DNA of 64,000 bases. It comes from Sphingomonas jejuensis (GTDB lineage: Bacteria > Pseudomonadota > Alphaproteobacteria > Sphingomonadales > Sphingomonadaceae). The DNA is taken from the NCBI RefSeq assembly GCF_011927695.1, contig NZ_JAATJE010000002.1, positions 172,001-236,000 of the forward strand. The letters are read 5' to 3'. Position numbers and translations under genes: made by a program. Below, in pieces: positions 18,514 to 27,412 of the stretch. Below the pieces are notes generated by a model. It did not search any database. It was not told the origin of the DNA and saw nothing but the letters and a program-made list of their open reading frames with translations. How positions within the stretch are numbered: position 1 is the stretch's first letter; each line of letters starts with the position of its first letter.

Positions 18514-19500
18514 CTACCGTGTTCCCGCCGCGACCAGCGCCTTGAAGTTCATCGCGTCGCGCTTGGGTGCGGTGCCGAACGCGCGTGAATATTCCCGGCT
18601 GAACTGCGACGCACTTTCGTACCCGACCTGGTAGGCCGCCTCGGAGACGTTGGCGGCGTCCGCCACCATCAGCCGACGTGCCTCCAGCAGCCGCAGCTGC
18701 TTTTGATACTGCACGGGCGTCATCGACGTCATCGCGCGGAAATGCTGGTGGAAGGACGACAGGCTCATCCGCGCCACCTCCGCCAGCTGTTCGACCCGGA
18801 TGGACTGGGCGAAATGATCGCGCAGATAGTAGATCGCGTTGGCGACGCGTTCCGTATGCGTGTCGGGCACGGCAAGCTTCGCGATGTCGGCACCGTGGGG
18901 GCCCGTCAGCAGCCAATAGCAGATCTCGCGCATGACGGATGGGTAGAGCACCTGCGCCGCCTCCGGCGTCGATGCCATCCGTGCGATCCGCGTGACGCAG
19001 TCCGCCAGCGGACCGTCGACCTGGCCGACGAACACGCAGGCCTCAGCGGTCGCAGCGGTGAGGGGCGGGCTCGCCAGCTGCTGTATAACCTCGCGCAGCA
19101 TCGCCACGTCGAACTCGATGGTCATGCCGAGATAGGGCGTGTCGGGCGAGGCCCCGATCATCCGCCCGCTAGCCGGCACCTCGACGCTGACGACCAGGCA
19201 CTCCATCTCGCCGTAACGCAGCGTCGTCTCGCCGAACAGGATCTCCTTGGCGCCGCGCAGCACCACGCACAGCGACGGGCGGTACATCCGGCGCACCGGC
19301 GGCACCTCGTGGAACAGGCGCATCATGTGCACGCCCTCCATGGGTGTCTGAAAATGTCCCTCGCCCCCGCCGCGCTGCTCCAGGAACACGCCGACCGCGT
19401 CCAGCAGCGCCGCCGGCGTGCCGCCTCTCCCCTCGGCTGCCGCGGCGGGCGCTCCTGGAGAAAAAGGCAAGATTTTCGCGCTTTCCGGCATTCGGATCAT
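18514..19500 (-). CDS. AraC-family transcriptional regulator
   Basis: A 328-residue regulator. The N-terminal half is the AraC_N cupin-like domain (MYRPSLCVVLRGAKEILFGETTLRYG and ECLVVSVEVPA). The C-terminal half has the two AraC helix-turn-helix units: VEQLAEVARMSLSSFHQHFRAMT and VSEAAYQVGYESASQFSREYSRAFG. It lies just upstream of, and reads toward, an SDR oxidoreductase, a common pairing in which the regulator activates the reductase gene. The ligand is unknown. Confidence 0.9.
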   Translation of the reverse strand: MIRMPESAKILPFSPGAPAAAAEGRGGTPAALLDAVGVFLEQRGGGEGHFQTPMEGVHMMRLFHEVPPVRRMYRPSLCVVLRGAKEILFGETTLRYGEMECLVVSVEVPASGRMIGASPDTPYLGMTIEFDVAMLREVIQQLASPPLTAATAEACVFVGQVDGPLADCVTRIARMASTPEAAQVLYPSVMREICYWLLTGPHGADIAKLAVPDTHTERVANAIYYLRDHFAQSIRVEQLAEVARMSLSSFHQHFRAMTSMTPVQYQKQLRLLEARRLMVADAANVSEAAYQVGYESASQFSREYSRAFGTAPKRDAMNFKALVAAGTR

Positions 19501-19838
19501 CGGAGCGTCCCTGTAGCTTGAGGATGCAAAACCAAGCCGGGACCATAACCCTATTTAGTCACGGCATGACCGTCAAGCACCTCAGTGAAGTGCTGATCCC
19601 GACGCCATGACACTATCGAAGCTAAAGTCCGAACCGTGAAGGAATAAGCGACATGCTGATCATCGCTCTTGTTTCGCTGATGTCTTTTGTTCGAGCGCGC
19701 TGGATCCAAAAGGCGTCAGATAGTCGTATCTAGACGACGACTTCTGATCGGTTAGCACCAGCATCTACGGCGTCGCGGATCGTCAATGGCAGCTTGTGCA
19801 TGACGACTGCCGAAGCGGCCGCGGCCGCGCGCGGATCG
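19501..19838. other. 338-bp intergenic region, low GC for this window
   Basis: The region lies between the AraC regulator's start and the bdcA stop. It holds a weakly supported 26-codon ORF (separate entry), a 14-base GC palindrome GCGGCCGCGGCCGC at about 19814-19827, and a 12-base direct repeat CGCGGATCGTCA at 19774-19785 and 19830-19841, the second copy covering the bdcA stop codon. The AraC promoter presumably lies in the first 100 bases. No RNA gene was recognised. Confidence 0.5.
19653..19733 (+). CDS. possible 26-residue small protein
   Basis: An ATG preceded by GAAGGA at nine bases starts a 26-codon frame, MLIIALVSLMSFVRARW and so on, with a short hydrophobic N-terminus. The ribosome-binding site is good and the local GC content is low, but there is nothing else to support it. 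It could be a leader peptide or chance. Confidence 0.2.
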   Translation: MLIIALVSLMSFVRARWIQKASDSRI

Positions 19839-20552
19839 TCAGGCGCCAAACGCACCATCGATGGTGTGCATGGCACCGGTGACGAACCCGGCTTCCGGCC
19901 CGGCAAGCCACGCCACCATTCCCGCGACCTCCTCCGGGCGGCCGTGACGCTTGATCGCCATGAAGCCGTGCATCAGGTCCCGCATCGGCCCGTCTTCGGG
20001 ATTGGCGTCCGTATCGATCGGGCCCGGCTGGACGACGTTGATGGTGATCCCGCGCGGCCCCAGGTCCCGCGCCAGCCCGCGCGCCAGCCCCTGCAACGCG
20101 GACTTGCTGAGCGCATAGGAGGCCATGCCAGGCACCGGCATGCGGTCGCCGTTGACGGATCCGATGATGATGATGCGCCCACCCGCGGGCATCTGCCGGG
20201 CGGCCTCGACCGCGGCATGGTAGGGGGCATGCACGTTGACCCGCAGCAGATGGTCGATCGCATCCGGCGCCTGGTCCAGCGCATCGCCGAAGATCGCATA
20301 GCCTGAATTGACGACCAGCACGTCCAGCGGCCCGCTTTCCCGCACCCGGGCGATCACCGCGTCGCGGTCGGCGCTGTCGGTCCGGACCGCGGTGGCGCCG
20401 GAGGTTGCGGCCACGTCTTCGGCCGCCCCCGGCGATCCGTAGAAGGTGAAGGTCACTGCTGCGCCTTCCGCCGCGAACCGCCTGACGATCGCCGCGCCGA
20501 TCCCGCGGCTGCCGCCAAGCACCAGAACGCGCTTCCCCTCGAACCCTGTCAT
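19839..20552 (-). CDS. bdcA: SDR protein BdcA, cyclic-di-GMP-binding biofilm dispersal mediator
   Basis: A 237-residue SDR that matches Escherichia coli BdcA closely along its length as I recall it: LVLGGSRGIGAAIVRRFA, TDSADRDAVI, GSVNGDRMPVPGMASYA, VVQPGPIDTDANPEDGPMRDL and FVTGAMHTIDGAFGA. In E. coli BdcA binds cyclic-di-GMP and increases motility and biofilm dispersal. The catalytic Tyr-Lys (YALSK) is kept. The start MTGFEGKRV was chosen because AAGGA precedes it; six more codons are open upstream. Divergent from bdcR, which is also the E. coli arrangement. Confidence 0.9.
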   Translation of the reverse strand: MTGFEGKRVLVLGGSRGIGAAIVRRFAAEGAAVTFTFYGSPGAAEDVAATSGATAVRTDSADRDAVIARVRESGPLDVLVVNSGYAIFGDALDQAPDAIDHLLRVNVHAPYHAAVEAARQMPAGGRIIIIGSVNGDRMPVPGMASYALSKSALQGLARGLARDLGPRGITINVVQPGPIDTDANPEDGPMRDLMHGFMAIKRHGRPEEVAGMVAWLAGPEAGFVTGAMHTIDGAFGA

Positions 20553-20573
20553 GTCGCCATCCTTGAGCAAAAC

Positions 20574-20589
20574 TGTAGGGCGCGCTACA
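20574..20589. promoter_or_regulatory. probable BdcR operator palindrome
   Basis: TGTAGGGCGCGCTACA is a 16-base near-perfect palindrome (14 of 16 bases, arms TGTAG and CTACA) placed midway between the divergent bdcA and bdcR starts. TetR-family repressors bind operators of this shape in the shared promoter, so autorepression and control of bdcA is the likely meaning. This is seen in the sequence; binding is inferred. Confidence 0.6.
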
Positions 20590-20627
20590 TAAATGCACCC
20601 ACACGTTGATCAAGGGTTTTCTTAAAG

Positions 20628-21218
20628 GTGACTACAAAAATACCGCGCGTGCGCGGACGACCGCGCGGGTTCGATCCGGAAGAAGCGGTCGCGACCGCGC
20701 AGCGGCTGTTCCATGAACGCGGCTTCGACGCGGTGAGCGTGTCGGAGCTGACCGGCGCCCTCGGCATCAATCCGCCCAGCTTCTATGCGGCGTTCGGCAG
20801 CAAGGCCGGCCTCTATTCGCGCGTGCTCGATCGTTGGACCGGTGACGGTGCCATCCCCCTCCACGACATCCTCCGGGCCGATCGGCCGGTCGCCGCCTGC
20901 CTGGCCGATCTGCTGGAGGAGGCCGCGCGTCGCTATGCCGCCGACGCCCGTGCGACCGGCTGCCTCGTGCTCGAGGGCGTGCGGTGCACCGATGCCGACG
21001 CGCGCGATTGTGCGCATGGGCGCTGGCAGGCGGCCGACGCCATGATCCGTGGCTTCATTGCCGCCCGGCACCCGGACCAGGCCGCGGCCGTAGCCGACTA
21101 TGTCACCACCACCATGGCCGGCCTCTCCGCCCGCGCGCGAACGGGGCAGGATGTCGACCAGCTGCTCGCTTCCGCGCGCATCGCCGCGCTGGGACTGACG
21201 CGCGCGCTCGAAGAATGA
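20628..21218 (+). CDS. bdcR: TetR-family repressor BdcR
   Basis: A 196-residue TetR regulator with the N-terminal helix-turn-helix RGFDAVSVSELTGALGINPPSFYAAFGSKAGLYSRVL, which resembles E. coli BdcR (YjgJ) closely, including the TetR_C-type GCLVLEGVR and MAGLSARARTG segments. In E. coli it represses bdcA. The start appears to be GTG (MTTKIPRVRGRPRGF) with AAGGG about 12 bases upstream. A palindromic operator candidate lies between the two genes. It converges on the MFS transporter gene. Confidence 0.88.
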   Translation: MTTKIPRVRGRPRGFDPEEAVATAQRLFHERGFDAVSVSELTGALGINPPSFYAAFGSKAGLYSRVLDRWTGDGAIPLHDILRADRPVAACLADLLEEAARRYAADARATGCLVLEGVRCTDADARDCAHGRWQAADAMIRGFIAARHPDQAAAVADYVTTTMAGLSARARTGQDVDQLLASARIAALGLTRALEE

Positions 21219-21222
21219 TGAT

Positions 21223-21245
21223 CTGCGCCGGCCGGGACGGCGCAG
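21223..21245. terminator. hairpin between convergent bdcR and MFS genes
   Basis: CTGCGCCG-gccggga-CGGCGCAG forms a perfect 8-bp stem with a seven-base loop in the 37-base gap between the two stops. There is no T-run on either side, so it could act as a bidirectional stop or 3-prime end stabiliser rather than a canonical intrinsic terminator. Confidence 0.4.
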
Positions 21246-21255
21246 GGCGCCCGGG

Positions 21256-22536
21256 TCAGCGCTCCCGCGGCGGTCGTGTTTCCGCCATGGCCAGGAAGAC
21301 AGGAAGCACGCACAGTGCGACCGCCGCGATCATCGCTCCCGGCACCAGCGGCCAGCCCGTGTGCGCAATCAGCCGCTCCGCGATGAGCGGGGTCAGCCCG
21401 CCGAAAACGGCAGTGGCTGTGGTCGCGCCCAGCGCCAACCCGCTCAGGCGGCCCTCCCCCGGGAACTGCTCGGCCGTGGCGACCGCGCCCACCGCACTTA
21501 CCCCGCCCCCGACACCGGCGAGCACCACCGCCCCGACGATCGCGCGCCACCATGGCCCGTCCGCCATCAGCGCGAACATCGCCATGGGCAGCACGGCGCT
21601 CGCCCCCGCCAGCAGGAGCAGCACCGGGCGCCGACCGATGCGGTCCGCCAGCAGGCCGATCCCCGGCGTGACCAGGATCACGGTCAGCGCGGCAAGGGTG
21701 GACAGCCACAGCGCCCCCGCCTCGTCCGATCGGCCAACGGAGGAGAGATAGGCCGGCACATAGGTGATCCCGACATAATAGGTGATCGAGCCCAGGGCCG
21801 AGATGGCGAAGCCGCGGGCGATCGCGGGCCGATGCTGGCGGATCGTCGCCCGGAGCGGAGACTGCGGCACCGTGCCCTCCGCGCGCTGCCGCACGAAGTC
21901 GGGCGACTCGTCCATCCAGGACCGCGCCACCCAGACGGAGCCGGCAAGGAAGGCGCCGACGAAGAACGGGATGCGCCACCCCCAGCTGTCGAGCGCCGCC
22001 GCATCCAGAAAGGCCACCGTCACCGCGGCGACACCTGCCGCGAGCAACGCGCCCACCTCGCTCGCGGCGGCGGCCAGCGACGTCACCAGCCCCCGCCGGT
22101 CGGGCCGGGCGCCCTCCAGCAGGTAGGCGACCACGCCCGTATACTCGCCGCCAACGGAGAACGACATCACGCAGCGCAGCGCAAGCAGCGCCCAGCCCGC
22201 GGCCGGCCCGATCTGTGCCGCGGTCGGCAGCAGCGCGGTCGCGAGCATGGCCGCCGTCATCATCGCCATCGACACCATCATGGTGACGCGCCGGCCAAAA
22301 CGGTCGCCGACATGGCCGAACGCGACCGCACCCAGCGGGCGCATCAGATAGGCGACGGCGAAGCCGGCAAGTGTGGTTGCAAGCGACCCCGCATCGCCGC
22401 TGAAGAAAACGCGGGCGAGGATCGTCGCCATGTAGAGGTAGAGCGTGAAGTCATACCATTCGACCACGGTCGACAGCGCCGCGATCGCAAGCGAGCGCCG
22501 CGACACTGCGGGACCTGATCGAGCCGGGAACGCCAT
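21256..22536 (-). CDS. MFS transporter, metabolite:H+ symporter (MHS) type
   Basis: A 426-residue 12-helix transporter. STVVEWYDFTLYLYMATILA in the first helix, GHVGDRFGRRVTMM between helices 2 and 3 and LLADRIGRRPVLLL between helices 8 and 9 are hallmarks of the MHS subfamily (ProP, KgtP, ShiA). These import organic acids, osmolytes or shikimate with protons; which one cannot be told. The gene stands alone, convergent with bdcR. Confidence 0.88.
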   Translation of the reverse strand: MAFPARSGPAVSRRSLAIAALSTVVEWYDFTLYLYMATILARVFFSGDAGSLATTLAGFAVAYLMRPLGAVAFGHVGDRFGRRVTMMVSMAMMTAAMLATALLPTAAQIGPAAGWALLALRCVMSFSVGGEYTGVVAYLLEGARPDRRGLVTSLAAAASEVGALLAAGVAAVTVAFLDAAALDSWGWRIPFFVGAFLAGSVWVARSWMDESPDFVRQRAEGTVPQSPLRATIRQHRPAIARGFAISALGSITYYVGITYVPAYLSSVGRSDEAGALWLSTLAALTVILVTPGIGLLADRIGRRPVLLLLAGASAVLPMAMFALMADGPWWRAIVGAVVLAGVGGGVSAVGAVATAEQFPGEGRLSGLALGATTATAVFGGLTPLIAERLIAHTGWPLVPGAMIAAVALCVLPVFLAMAETRPPRER

Positions 22537-22773
22537 CTGCCCCGCGGCTTAGAACAGCCGTCCGCCGTTCCGAAGCGCGGAATGGACCAGCCGCACGAGA
22601 AAGCGGGAGGTACCGCCCAGCTTCCTCCGGCCGCGGAAGCGCCGGCACAGCGCGCGACTACCGCCTACGAGCTGTATCGCGACGCAGGAGAGCGCCGCTC
22701 CCATGCTGCAGAATAAGCGGTATTCAGATCGGCGGCATGACGTCACAGTTCCCTGATCAGGGGAGTTTTTGAG
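22537..22773. other. 237-bp intergenic region upstream of a PEP-CTERM gene
   Basis: No gene is seen here. The right end holds an 8-base palindrome TGACGTCA (22738-22745) and a 12-base perfect palindrome CCCTGATCAGGG (22751-22762), the latter overlapping the ribosome-binding site of the next gene. The promoters of the MFS gene (leftward) and the PEP-CTERM gene (rightward) must lie here. Confidence 0.5.
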
Positions 22774-23364
22774 ATGCGATTCATTTCGGCAGCCGTTGCC
22801 GCATTTGCGGTGTCAGCCGTTCCGGCAAATGCAGCTTACGTGTTGTTCCAGATCGAAGCGGTTACGTCAGGCTACGATGTCACGTCACCGAGTAGCTCTA
22901 TCAATCGCACAAACGTCTTCACCACCGCCAGCGCAGTTTTGGATACTGAATTGGAGCCTGGACTTCAGGTCTTCAACGGCACCTATGTTTCGGCGGGAGG
23001 CATGAACGCCAGCTTTGCGAGTGAGATCAGGCGGGGCGGCTACCAGATAGATGGCGATTTCACGCTGTCCGGAGACTTTAGTCTTCTGCTATCGGGGCAG
23101 GTCAGTTCCCTAAGCGGCGCAAGTTCGAATTTCGTACTTTTCGACTCAAATCCGCGAGGGGGCATCTACACCTATCGCGCAGGTAGGGCTACGCTTACAG
23201 CCACGCTGCTGCCTTCTGACTACTCGGGTAGAACCGGTTTAACGTCGGCCTCTCCCGGCATTCCCGAGCCCGCAACATGGGCGATGATGATCGCCGGTTT
23301 CGGGCTTGTCGGCCTCTCGTCGCGGCGTGCGGCCCGGACAGCTTCGCGGAAGCAACTTTTCTGA
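22774..23364 (+). CDS. PEP-CTERM (PEPxxWA type) secreted protein of unknown function
   Basis: A 196-residue exported protein: signal peptide MRFISAAVAAFAVSAVPANA, a beta-rich middle with no recognised domain, and the sorting tail PEPATWAMMIAGFGLVGLSSRR from residue 164, the form recognised by exosortase systems in sphingomonads. The tail continues further than usual (AARTASRKQLF). Codon use is clearly less GC-rich than its neighbours. The start has GGGGAG eight bases upstream, partly inside a palindrome. The stop lies five bases from the 3-prime end of a convergent tRNA-Ser gene. Confidence 0.8.
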   Translation: MRFISAAVAAFAVSAVPANAAYVLFQIEAVTSGYDVTSPSSSINRTNVFTTASAVLDTELEPGLQVFNGTYVSAGGMNASFASEIRRGGYQIDGDFTLSGDFSLLLSGQVSSLSGASSNFVLFDSNPRGGIYTYRAGRATLTATLLPSDYSGRTGLTSASPGIPEPATWAMMIAGFGLVGLSSRRAARTASRKQLF

Positions 23365-23368
23365 GTTT

Positions 23369-23459
23369 TGGCGGAACGGGAGGGATTCGAACCCTCGAGG
23401 AGCTGTTAACCCCTACACACTTTCCAGGCGTGCGCCTTCGACCACTCGGCCACCGTTCC
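23369..23459 (-). tRNA. tRNA-Ser(GGA)
   Basis: Read on the minus strand, a 7-bp acceptor stem GGAACGG/CCGTTCC with discriminator G and encoded CCA frames a D arm GCCGAGTGG...GGC, an anticodon arm CACGC-CTGGAAA-GTGTG (anticodon GGA, for UCC/UCU), a long variable arm typical of class II tRNAs, and the T arm GAGGGTTCGAATCCCTC. The length is 88 nt plus CCA. Confidence 0.95.
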
Positions 23460-23540
23460 GCGGAGCGAGCCGCCTAGCGGCTGGCGGCGGCGGGGGCAAG
23501 CGGGCTTGCGGCCGGGTCGGCGCGCTGGCAGCCTCGCACC

Positions 23541-24509
23541 ATGCTCGCCCTTCTCCTCGCCGCGCTGCAGGCTGCCGCGCCTTCGCCCGGCCCCGCACCC
23601 TCGCCGCAGTCCCCGTCGCAGATCGCGGCGGAGGCACCGGCTGCCGAATGGGTCGACATCACGCCCAACGATCTGCTGGTGATGGAGCTCGCACCCGCCG
23701 CCACCGGGCGCCCGCGCCGGATCGTCATCCAGCTCGTGCCGCCGCCCTTTTCGGCGCCCTGGGTCGCCAACATCCGCACGCTGGCCCGCGCCCGCTGGTG
23801 GGACGGCACCAGCGTCAATCGCGTGCAGGACAACTATGTCGCGCAGTGGGGCGACGCGACGGAGGCAAAGCCGCTGCCGGATGGGCTGCTGACCGGGACG
23901 GAGGCCGGCTACACGACGCAGCTGGACCAGCAGGACAGCGTGGTTGCCGGCCATGTCGAACACACACTGACTCCGCCGATCACGGCGCTCCGCCGTGCGG
24001 ACGGTGGGCTGGAGGTCGACCCGTATGCGCGCGGGGGCGTGGGCTTCGTGGGCGGATTTCCGGTCGGGAACGAGGGCTATGGCAGTCCGGACACCTGGCC
24101 GCTCCATTGCTATGGCGCGGTGGGGGTCGGCCGCAACCTGTCTCCCGATACCGGTTATGGGGCCGAGCTTTACGCCGTGATCGGCCATGCGCCGCGACAC
24201 CTCGATCGCAACATCGCGGTGGTCGGCCGCGTGATCGAGGGGATCGAGCATCTGTCGTCGCTGCCGCGCGGCACGGGCGCGCTCGGCTTCTACGAGCGGC
24301 CGGAGGAGCGGGTGGCGATCCGCTCGATCCGGTTGGGGAGCGACCTGCCCGCCGCCGACCGGCCGCGGCTCCAGTATCTCGCGGAGGGCGGAGCGACGAT
24401 GACGCGCTTCATCGCGGCGCGCCAGAACCGGGAACCGCCCTTCTTCATTCGCCCGGCGGGCGGCGCCGACATCTGCAACGTGCCCGTTCCGGTCCGCGCC
24501 GCCCCCTGA
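23541..24509 (+). CDS. cyclophilin-type peptidyl-prolyl cis-trans isomerase
   Basis: A 322-residue protein with an N-terminal signal-like segment (MLALLLAALQAAAPSP) and a cyclophilin domain. RRIVIQLVPPPFSAPWVANIRTLARARWWDGTSVNRVQDNYVAQWGD corresponds to the start of the fold, and GVGRNLSPDTGYGAELYAVIGHAPRHLDRNIAVVGRVIEGIEHL to its end. It is probably a periplasmic folding helper. The substrate-binding loops are longer than in E. coli PpiA, as in other sphingomonad members. It is followed by acnA on the same strand, with a 134-base gap. Confidence 0.8.
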   Translation: MLALLLAALQAAAPSPGPAPSPQSPSQIAAEAPAAEWVDITPNDLLVMELAPAATGRPRRIVIQLVPPPFSAPWVANIRTLARARWWDGTSVNRVQDNYVAQWGDATEAKPLPDGLLTGTEAGYTTQLDQQDSVVAGHVEHTLTPPITALRRADGGLEVDPYARGGVGFVGGFPVGNEGYGSPDTWPLHCYGAVGVGRNLSPDTGYGAELYAVIGHAPRHLDRNIAVVGRVIEGIEHLSSLPRGTGALGFYERPEERVAIRSIRLGSDLPAADRPRLQYLAEGGATMTRFIAARQNREPPFFIRPAGGADICNVPVPVRAAP

Positions 24510-24643
24510 CGCGTTTGCGAGTCGATTGCAGCCATAGGGTCTTTCCCCTGCCGGGCGGCAGTTGCTAAGGCGGCCGGGAACCCCGATCCTTCAGGCGCCA
24601 GGCCTCCCTTGTCCGCGCGCCCAAGAGCCTTAGGAGCCCGCGC

Positions 24644-27319
24644 ATGACAGCCGTCGGTCAGGACAGCCTTTCGACCCGTAGCCAGCTCGACGTGGATGGT
24701 CAGACCATCCACTATTATTCGCTGGAGAAGGCAGCGGCGCAGCTGGGCGACGTGTCGCGCCTGCCCTTTTCCATGAAGGTGCTGCTGGAAAACCTCCTGC
24801 GCTTCGAAGACGGCAAGACCGTCACCCGCGACGACCTGCAGGCGGTGGTCGACTGGCAGGGGGAGCGCACCTCCAACCGCGAGATCCAGTATCGCCCGGC
24901 CCGCGTCCTGATGCAGGATTTCACAGGCGTCCCCTGCGTGGTGGACCTCGCCGCGATGCGTGACGCGATGGGCGCGCTCGGCGGCGACGCGCAGAAGATC
25001 AACCCGCTGGTCCCCGTCCACCTCGTCATCGACCACTCGGTCATGGTGGACGAGTTCGGCACGCCCCAGGCCTTCCGCGACAATGTCGAGCTCGAATATC
25101 AGCGCAATGGCGAGCGCTATGAGTTCCTGAAGTGGGGCTCCAAGGCGCTCGACAACTTCAAGGTGGTGCCGCCTGGCACCGGCATCTGCCACCAGGTCAA
25201 CCTGGAGAACATCGCCCGCACCGTGTGGTCGTCCGAGGATCCGGACGGCGCGACCGTCGCCTATCCCGACACGCTGGTGGGCACCGACAGCCACACCACC
25301 ATGGTCAACGGCCTGGGCGTGCTCGGCTGGGGCGTCGGCGGTATCGAGGCGGAGGCCGCCATGCTCGGCCAGCCGGTGTCCATGCTGATCCCGGAAGTCG
25401 TCGGCTTCAAGCTGACCGGCGCGCTGAAGGAAGGCGTCACCGCCACCGACCTCGTGCTCACGGTCACGCAGATGCTGCGCGCCAAGGGCGTGGTCGGCCG
25501 CTTTGTCGAATTCTACGGCCCCGGCCTCGACGCGCTGTCGCTCGCCGACCGTGCGACCATCGCCAACATGGCGCCCGAATATGGCGCAACCTGCGGCTTC
25601 TTCCCGGTCGACGAGAAGACCATCGACTATATGCGACTGACCGGCCGCGAGGAGTCGCTGCTGCGCCTGGTGGAAGCCTACACGAAGGCGCAGGGCCTGT
25701 GGCGCCATGCCGATGCCGCCGAGCCCGTGTTCACCGACACGCTGTCGCTCGACATGGCGACCGTGCAGCCGTCGCTGGCGGGGCCGAAGCGGCCGCAGGA
25801 CCGCGTGCTGCTGACCGACGTGGACGAGGTGTTCGCGAAGGAGATGGGCGGCAGCTTCCGCACGGCGGAGCCGGCGGCGCGCCACGCGGTCGAGGGCGCG
25901 TCCCACGACATCGGCAGCGGCGACGTGGTGATCGCGGCGATCACCAGCTGCACCAACACCTCCAACCCGTCCGTGCTGGTCGCCGCCGGGCTGGTCGCCC
26001 GCAAGGCACGCGAGCGCGGCCTGAAGCCGAAGCCTTGGGTCAAGACCTCGCTGTCGCCGGGCTCGCAGGTCGTCACCGACTATCTGGAAAAGGCCGGGCT
26101 GCAGGATGATTTCGACGCGCTCGGGTTCAACCTGACGGGCTATGGCTGCATGACCTGCATCGGCAATTCGGGCCCGCTGCCCGCGCCGATCAGCAAGGCG
26201 ATCAACGACAATGATCTGGTCGCCGTCTCCGTGCTGTCGGGCAACCGCAACTTCGAAGGCCGCGTGTCGGCCGACGTCCGCGCCAACTTCCTGGCCTCGC
26301 CGCCGCTGGTGGTCGCCTATGCGCTGAAGGGCACGGTGACGGAGGACATGGTCGGTGAGCCGATCGGCACCGGCTCCGATGGCGAGCCCGTGTACCTGAA
26401 GGACGTGTGGCCGACCGATGCCGAGGTGCGCGGCATGATCGAGGCCAACATCGACAGCGAGATGTACCGCAGCCGCTACGCCAACGTGTTTTCCGGCGAC
26501 GAGATGTGGCGGGCGATCCAGGTCGAGGGGTCGGACACCTACAGCTGGCCGACCAGCTCCACCTACATCGCCAACCCGCCCTACTTCCAGGACATGGACA
26601 TGACGCCGAAGCCGGTGGGCGACATCGTCGATGCCAAGCCGCTGGCGATCCTGGGCGACTCCATCACCACCGACCACATCAGCCCGGCCGGTTCGATCAA
26701 GGCGGACAGCCCGGCCGGCAAGTGGCTCCAGGAGCATCAGGTCCAGCGCAAGGACTTCAACAGCTACGGCGCGCGCCGCGGTAACGACAATGTCATGGTG
26801 CGCGGCACCTTCGCGAACATCCGCATCCGGAACGAGATGGTGCCGGGCGTGGAAGGCGGCATGACCACCTACGGTGGGGAGACCATGCCGATCTACGACG
26901 CCGCCATGCGCCACAAGGCGGACGGCACTCCGCTCGTGATCGTCGCCGGCAAGGAATATGGCACCGGATCATCGCGCGACTGGGCGGCCAAGGGGACCAA
27001 CCTGTTGGGCGTGCGTGCGGTGATCGCCGAAAGCTTCGAGCGCATCCACCGCTCCAACCTGGTCGGCATGGGCGTGCTTCCGCTGCAGTTCGTCGACGGC
27101 TTCGACCGCAAGACGCTGAAGCTGGACGGCAGCGAAACCTTCACGATCGACAATGTCGCCGGCCTGCGTCCGCGGCAGTCGGTGGAGGTCAAGCTGACCC
27201 GCGCCGATGGCAGCAGCGAGACCTTTGTCACCCGTTGCCGCATCGATACCGTCAACGAGCTCGACTATTTCCTGAACGGCGGCATCCTGCCCTATGTTCT
27301 TCGAAAGCTTGCGAGCTGA
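24644..27319 (+). CDS. acnA: aconitate hydratase AcnA
   Basis: An 891-residue monomeric aconitase that interconverts citrate and isocitrate in the TCA cycle. The three 4Fe-4S cysteines are Cys436 ([12 protein letters not shown]) and Cys502/Cys505 ([13 protein letters not shown]), one off from the E. coli AcnA numbers. [26 protein letters not shown] and the C-terminal swivel domain ([35 protein letters not shown]) are intact. The start has AGGAG upstream. A strong hairpin follows the stop. Confidence 0.97.
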   Translation: MTAVGQDSLSTRSQLDVDGQTIHYYSLEKAAAQLGDVSRLPFSMKVLLENLLRFEDGKTVTRDDLQAVVDWQGERTSNREIQYRPARVLMQDFTGVPCVVDLAAMRDAMGALGGDAQKINPLVPVHLVIDHSVMVDEFGTPQAFRDNVELEYQRNGERYEFLKWGSKALDNFKVVPPGTGICHQVNLENIARTVWSSEDPDGATVAYPDTLVGTDSHTTMVNGLGVLGWGVGGIEAEAAMLGQPVSMLIPEVVGFKLTGALKEGVTATDLVLTVTQMLRAKGVVGRFVEFYGPGLDALSLADRATIANMAPEYGATCGFFPVDEKTIDYMRLTGREESLLRLVEAYTKAQGLWRHADAAEPVFTDTLSLDMATVQPSLAGPKRPQDRVLLTDVDEVFAKEMGGSFRTAEPAARHAVEGASHDIGSGDVVIAAITSCTNTSNPSVLVAAGLVARKARERGLKPKPWVKTSLSPGSQVVTDYLEKAGLQDDFDALGFNLTGYGCMTCIGNSGPLPAPISKAINDNDLVAVSVLSGNRNFEGRVSADVRANFLASPPLVVAYALKGTVTEDMVGEPIGTGSDGEPVYLKDVWPTDAEVRGMIEANIDSEMYRSRYANVFSGDEMWRAIQVEGSDTYSWPTSSTYIANPPYFQDMDMTPKPVGDIVDAKPLAILGDSITTDHISPAGSIKADSPAGKWLQEHQVQRKDFNSYGARRGNDNVMVRGTFANIRIRNEMVPGVEGGMTTYGGETMPIYDAAMRHKADGTPLVIVAGKEYGTGSSRDWAAKGTNLLGVRAVIAESFERIHRSNLVGMGVLPLQFVDGFDRKTLKLDGSETFTIDNVAGLRPRQSVEVKLTRADGSSETFVTRCRIDTVNELDYFLNGGILPYVLRKLAS

Positions 27320-27336
27320 TCGTCGCATGTTTGTTG

Positions 27337-27361
27337 CGTCCCGGCACATTTTGCCGGGACG
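27337..27361 (+). terminator. hairpin downstream of acnA
   Basis: CGTCCCGGCA-catttt-like loop-TGCCGGGACG gives a perfect 10-bp stem with a five-base loop, starting 18 bases after the acnA stop. The stem is flanked by TTGTTG on one side and AAACAA on the other, which could extend it. There is no long T-run after it, so termination may be partial. Confidence 0.6.
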
Positions 27362-27412
27362 AAACAATCATTTGCGGTTGACCATCCTAACAAAGCTGGT
27401 GAACATCCCTTT

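Noticed and set aside
19814-19827. GCGGCCGCGGCCGC palindrome
   Set aside because: Short GC-only palindrome expected in this composition; no nearby T-run or protein-site pattern.
23465-23485. AGCCGC-cta-GCGGCT inverted repeat beside tRNA-Ser
   Set aside because: Lies upstream of the tRNA 5-prime end, too short and without other signals to call it an attachment site or terminator.
24290-26914. Long open frame (874 codons) on the minus strand across acnA
   Set aside because: It is the antisense shadow of a well-conserved aconitase in GC-rich DNA; its product is His/Arg/Asp-rich with no recognisable domain.
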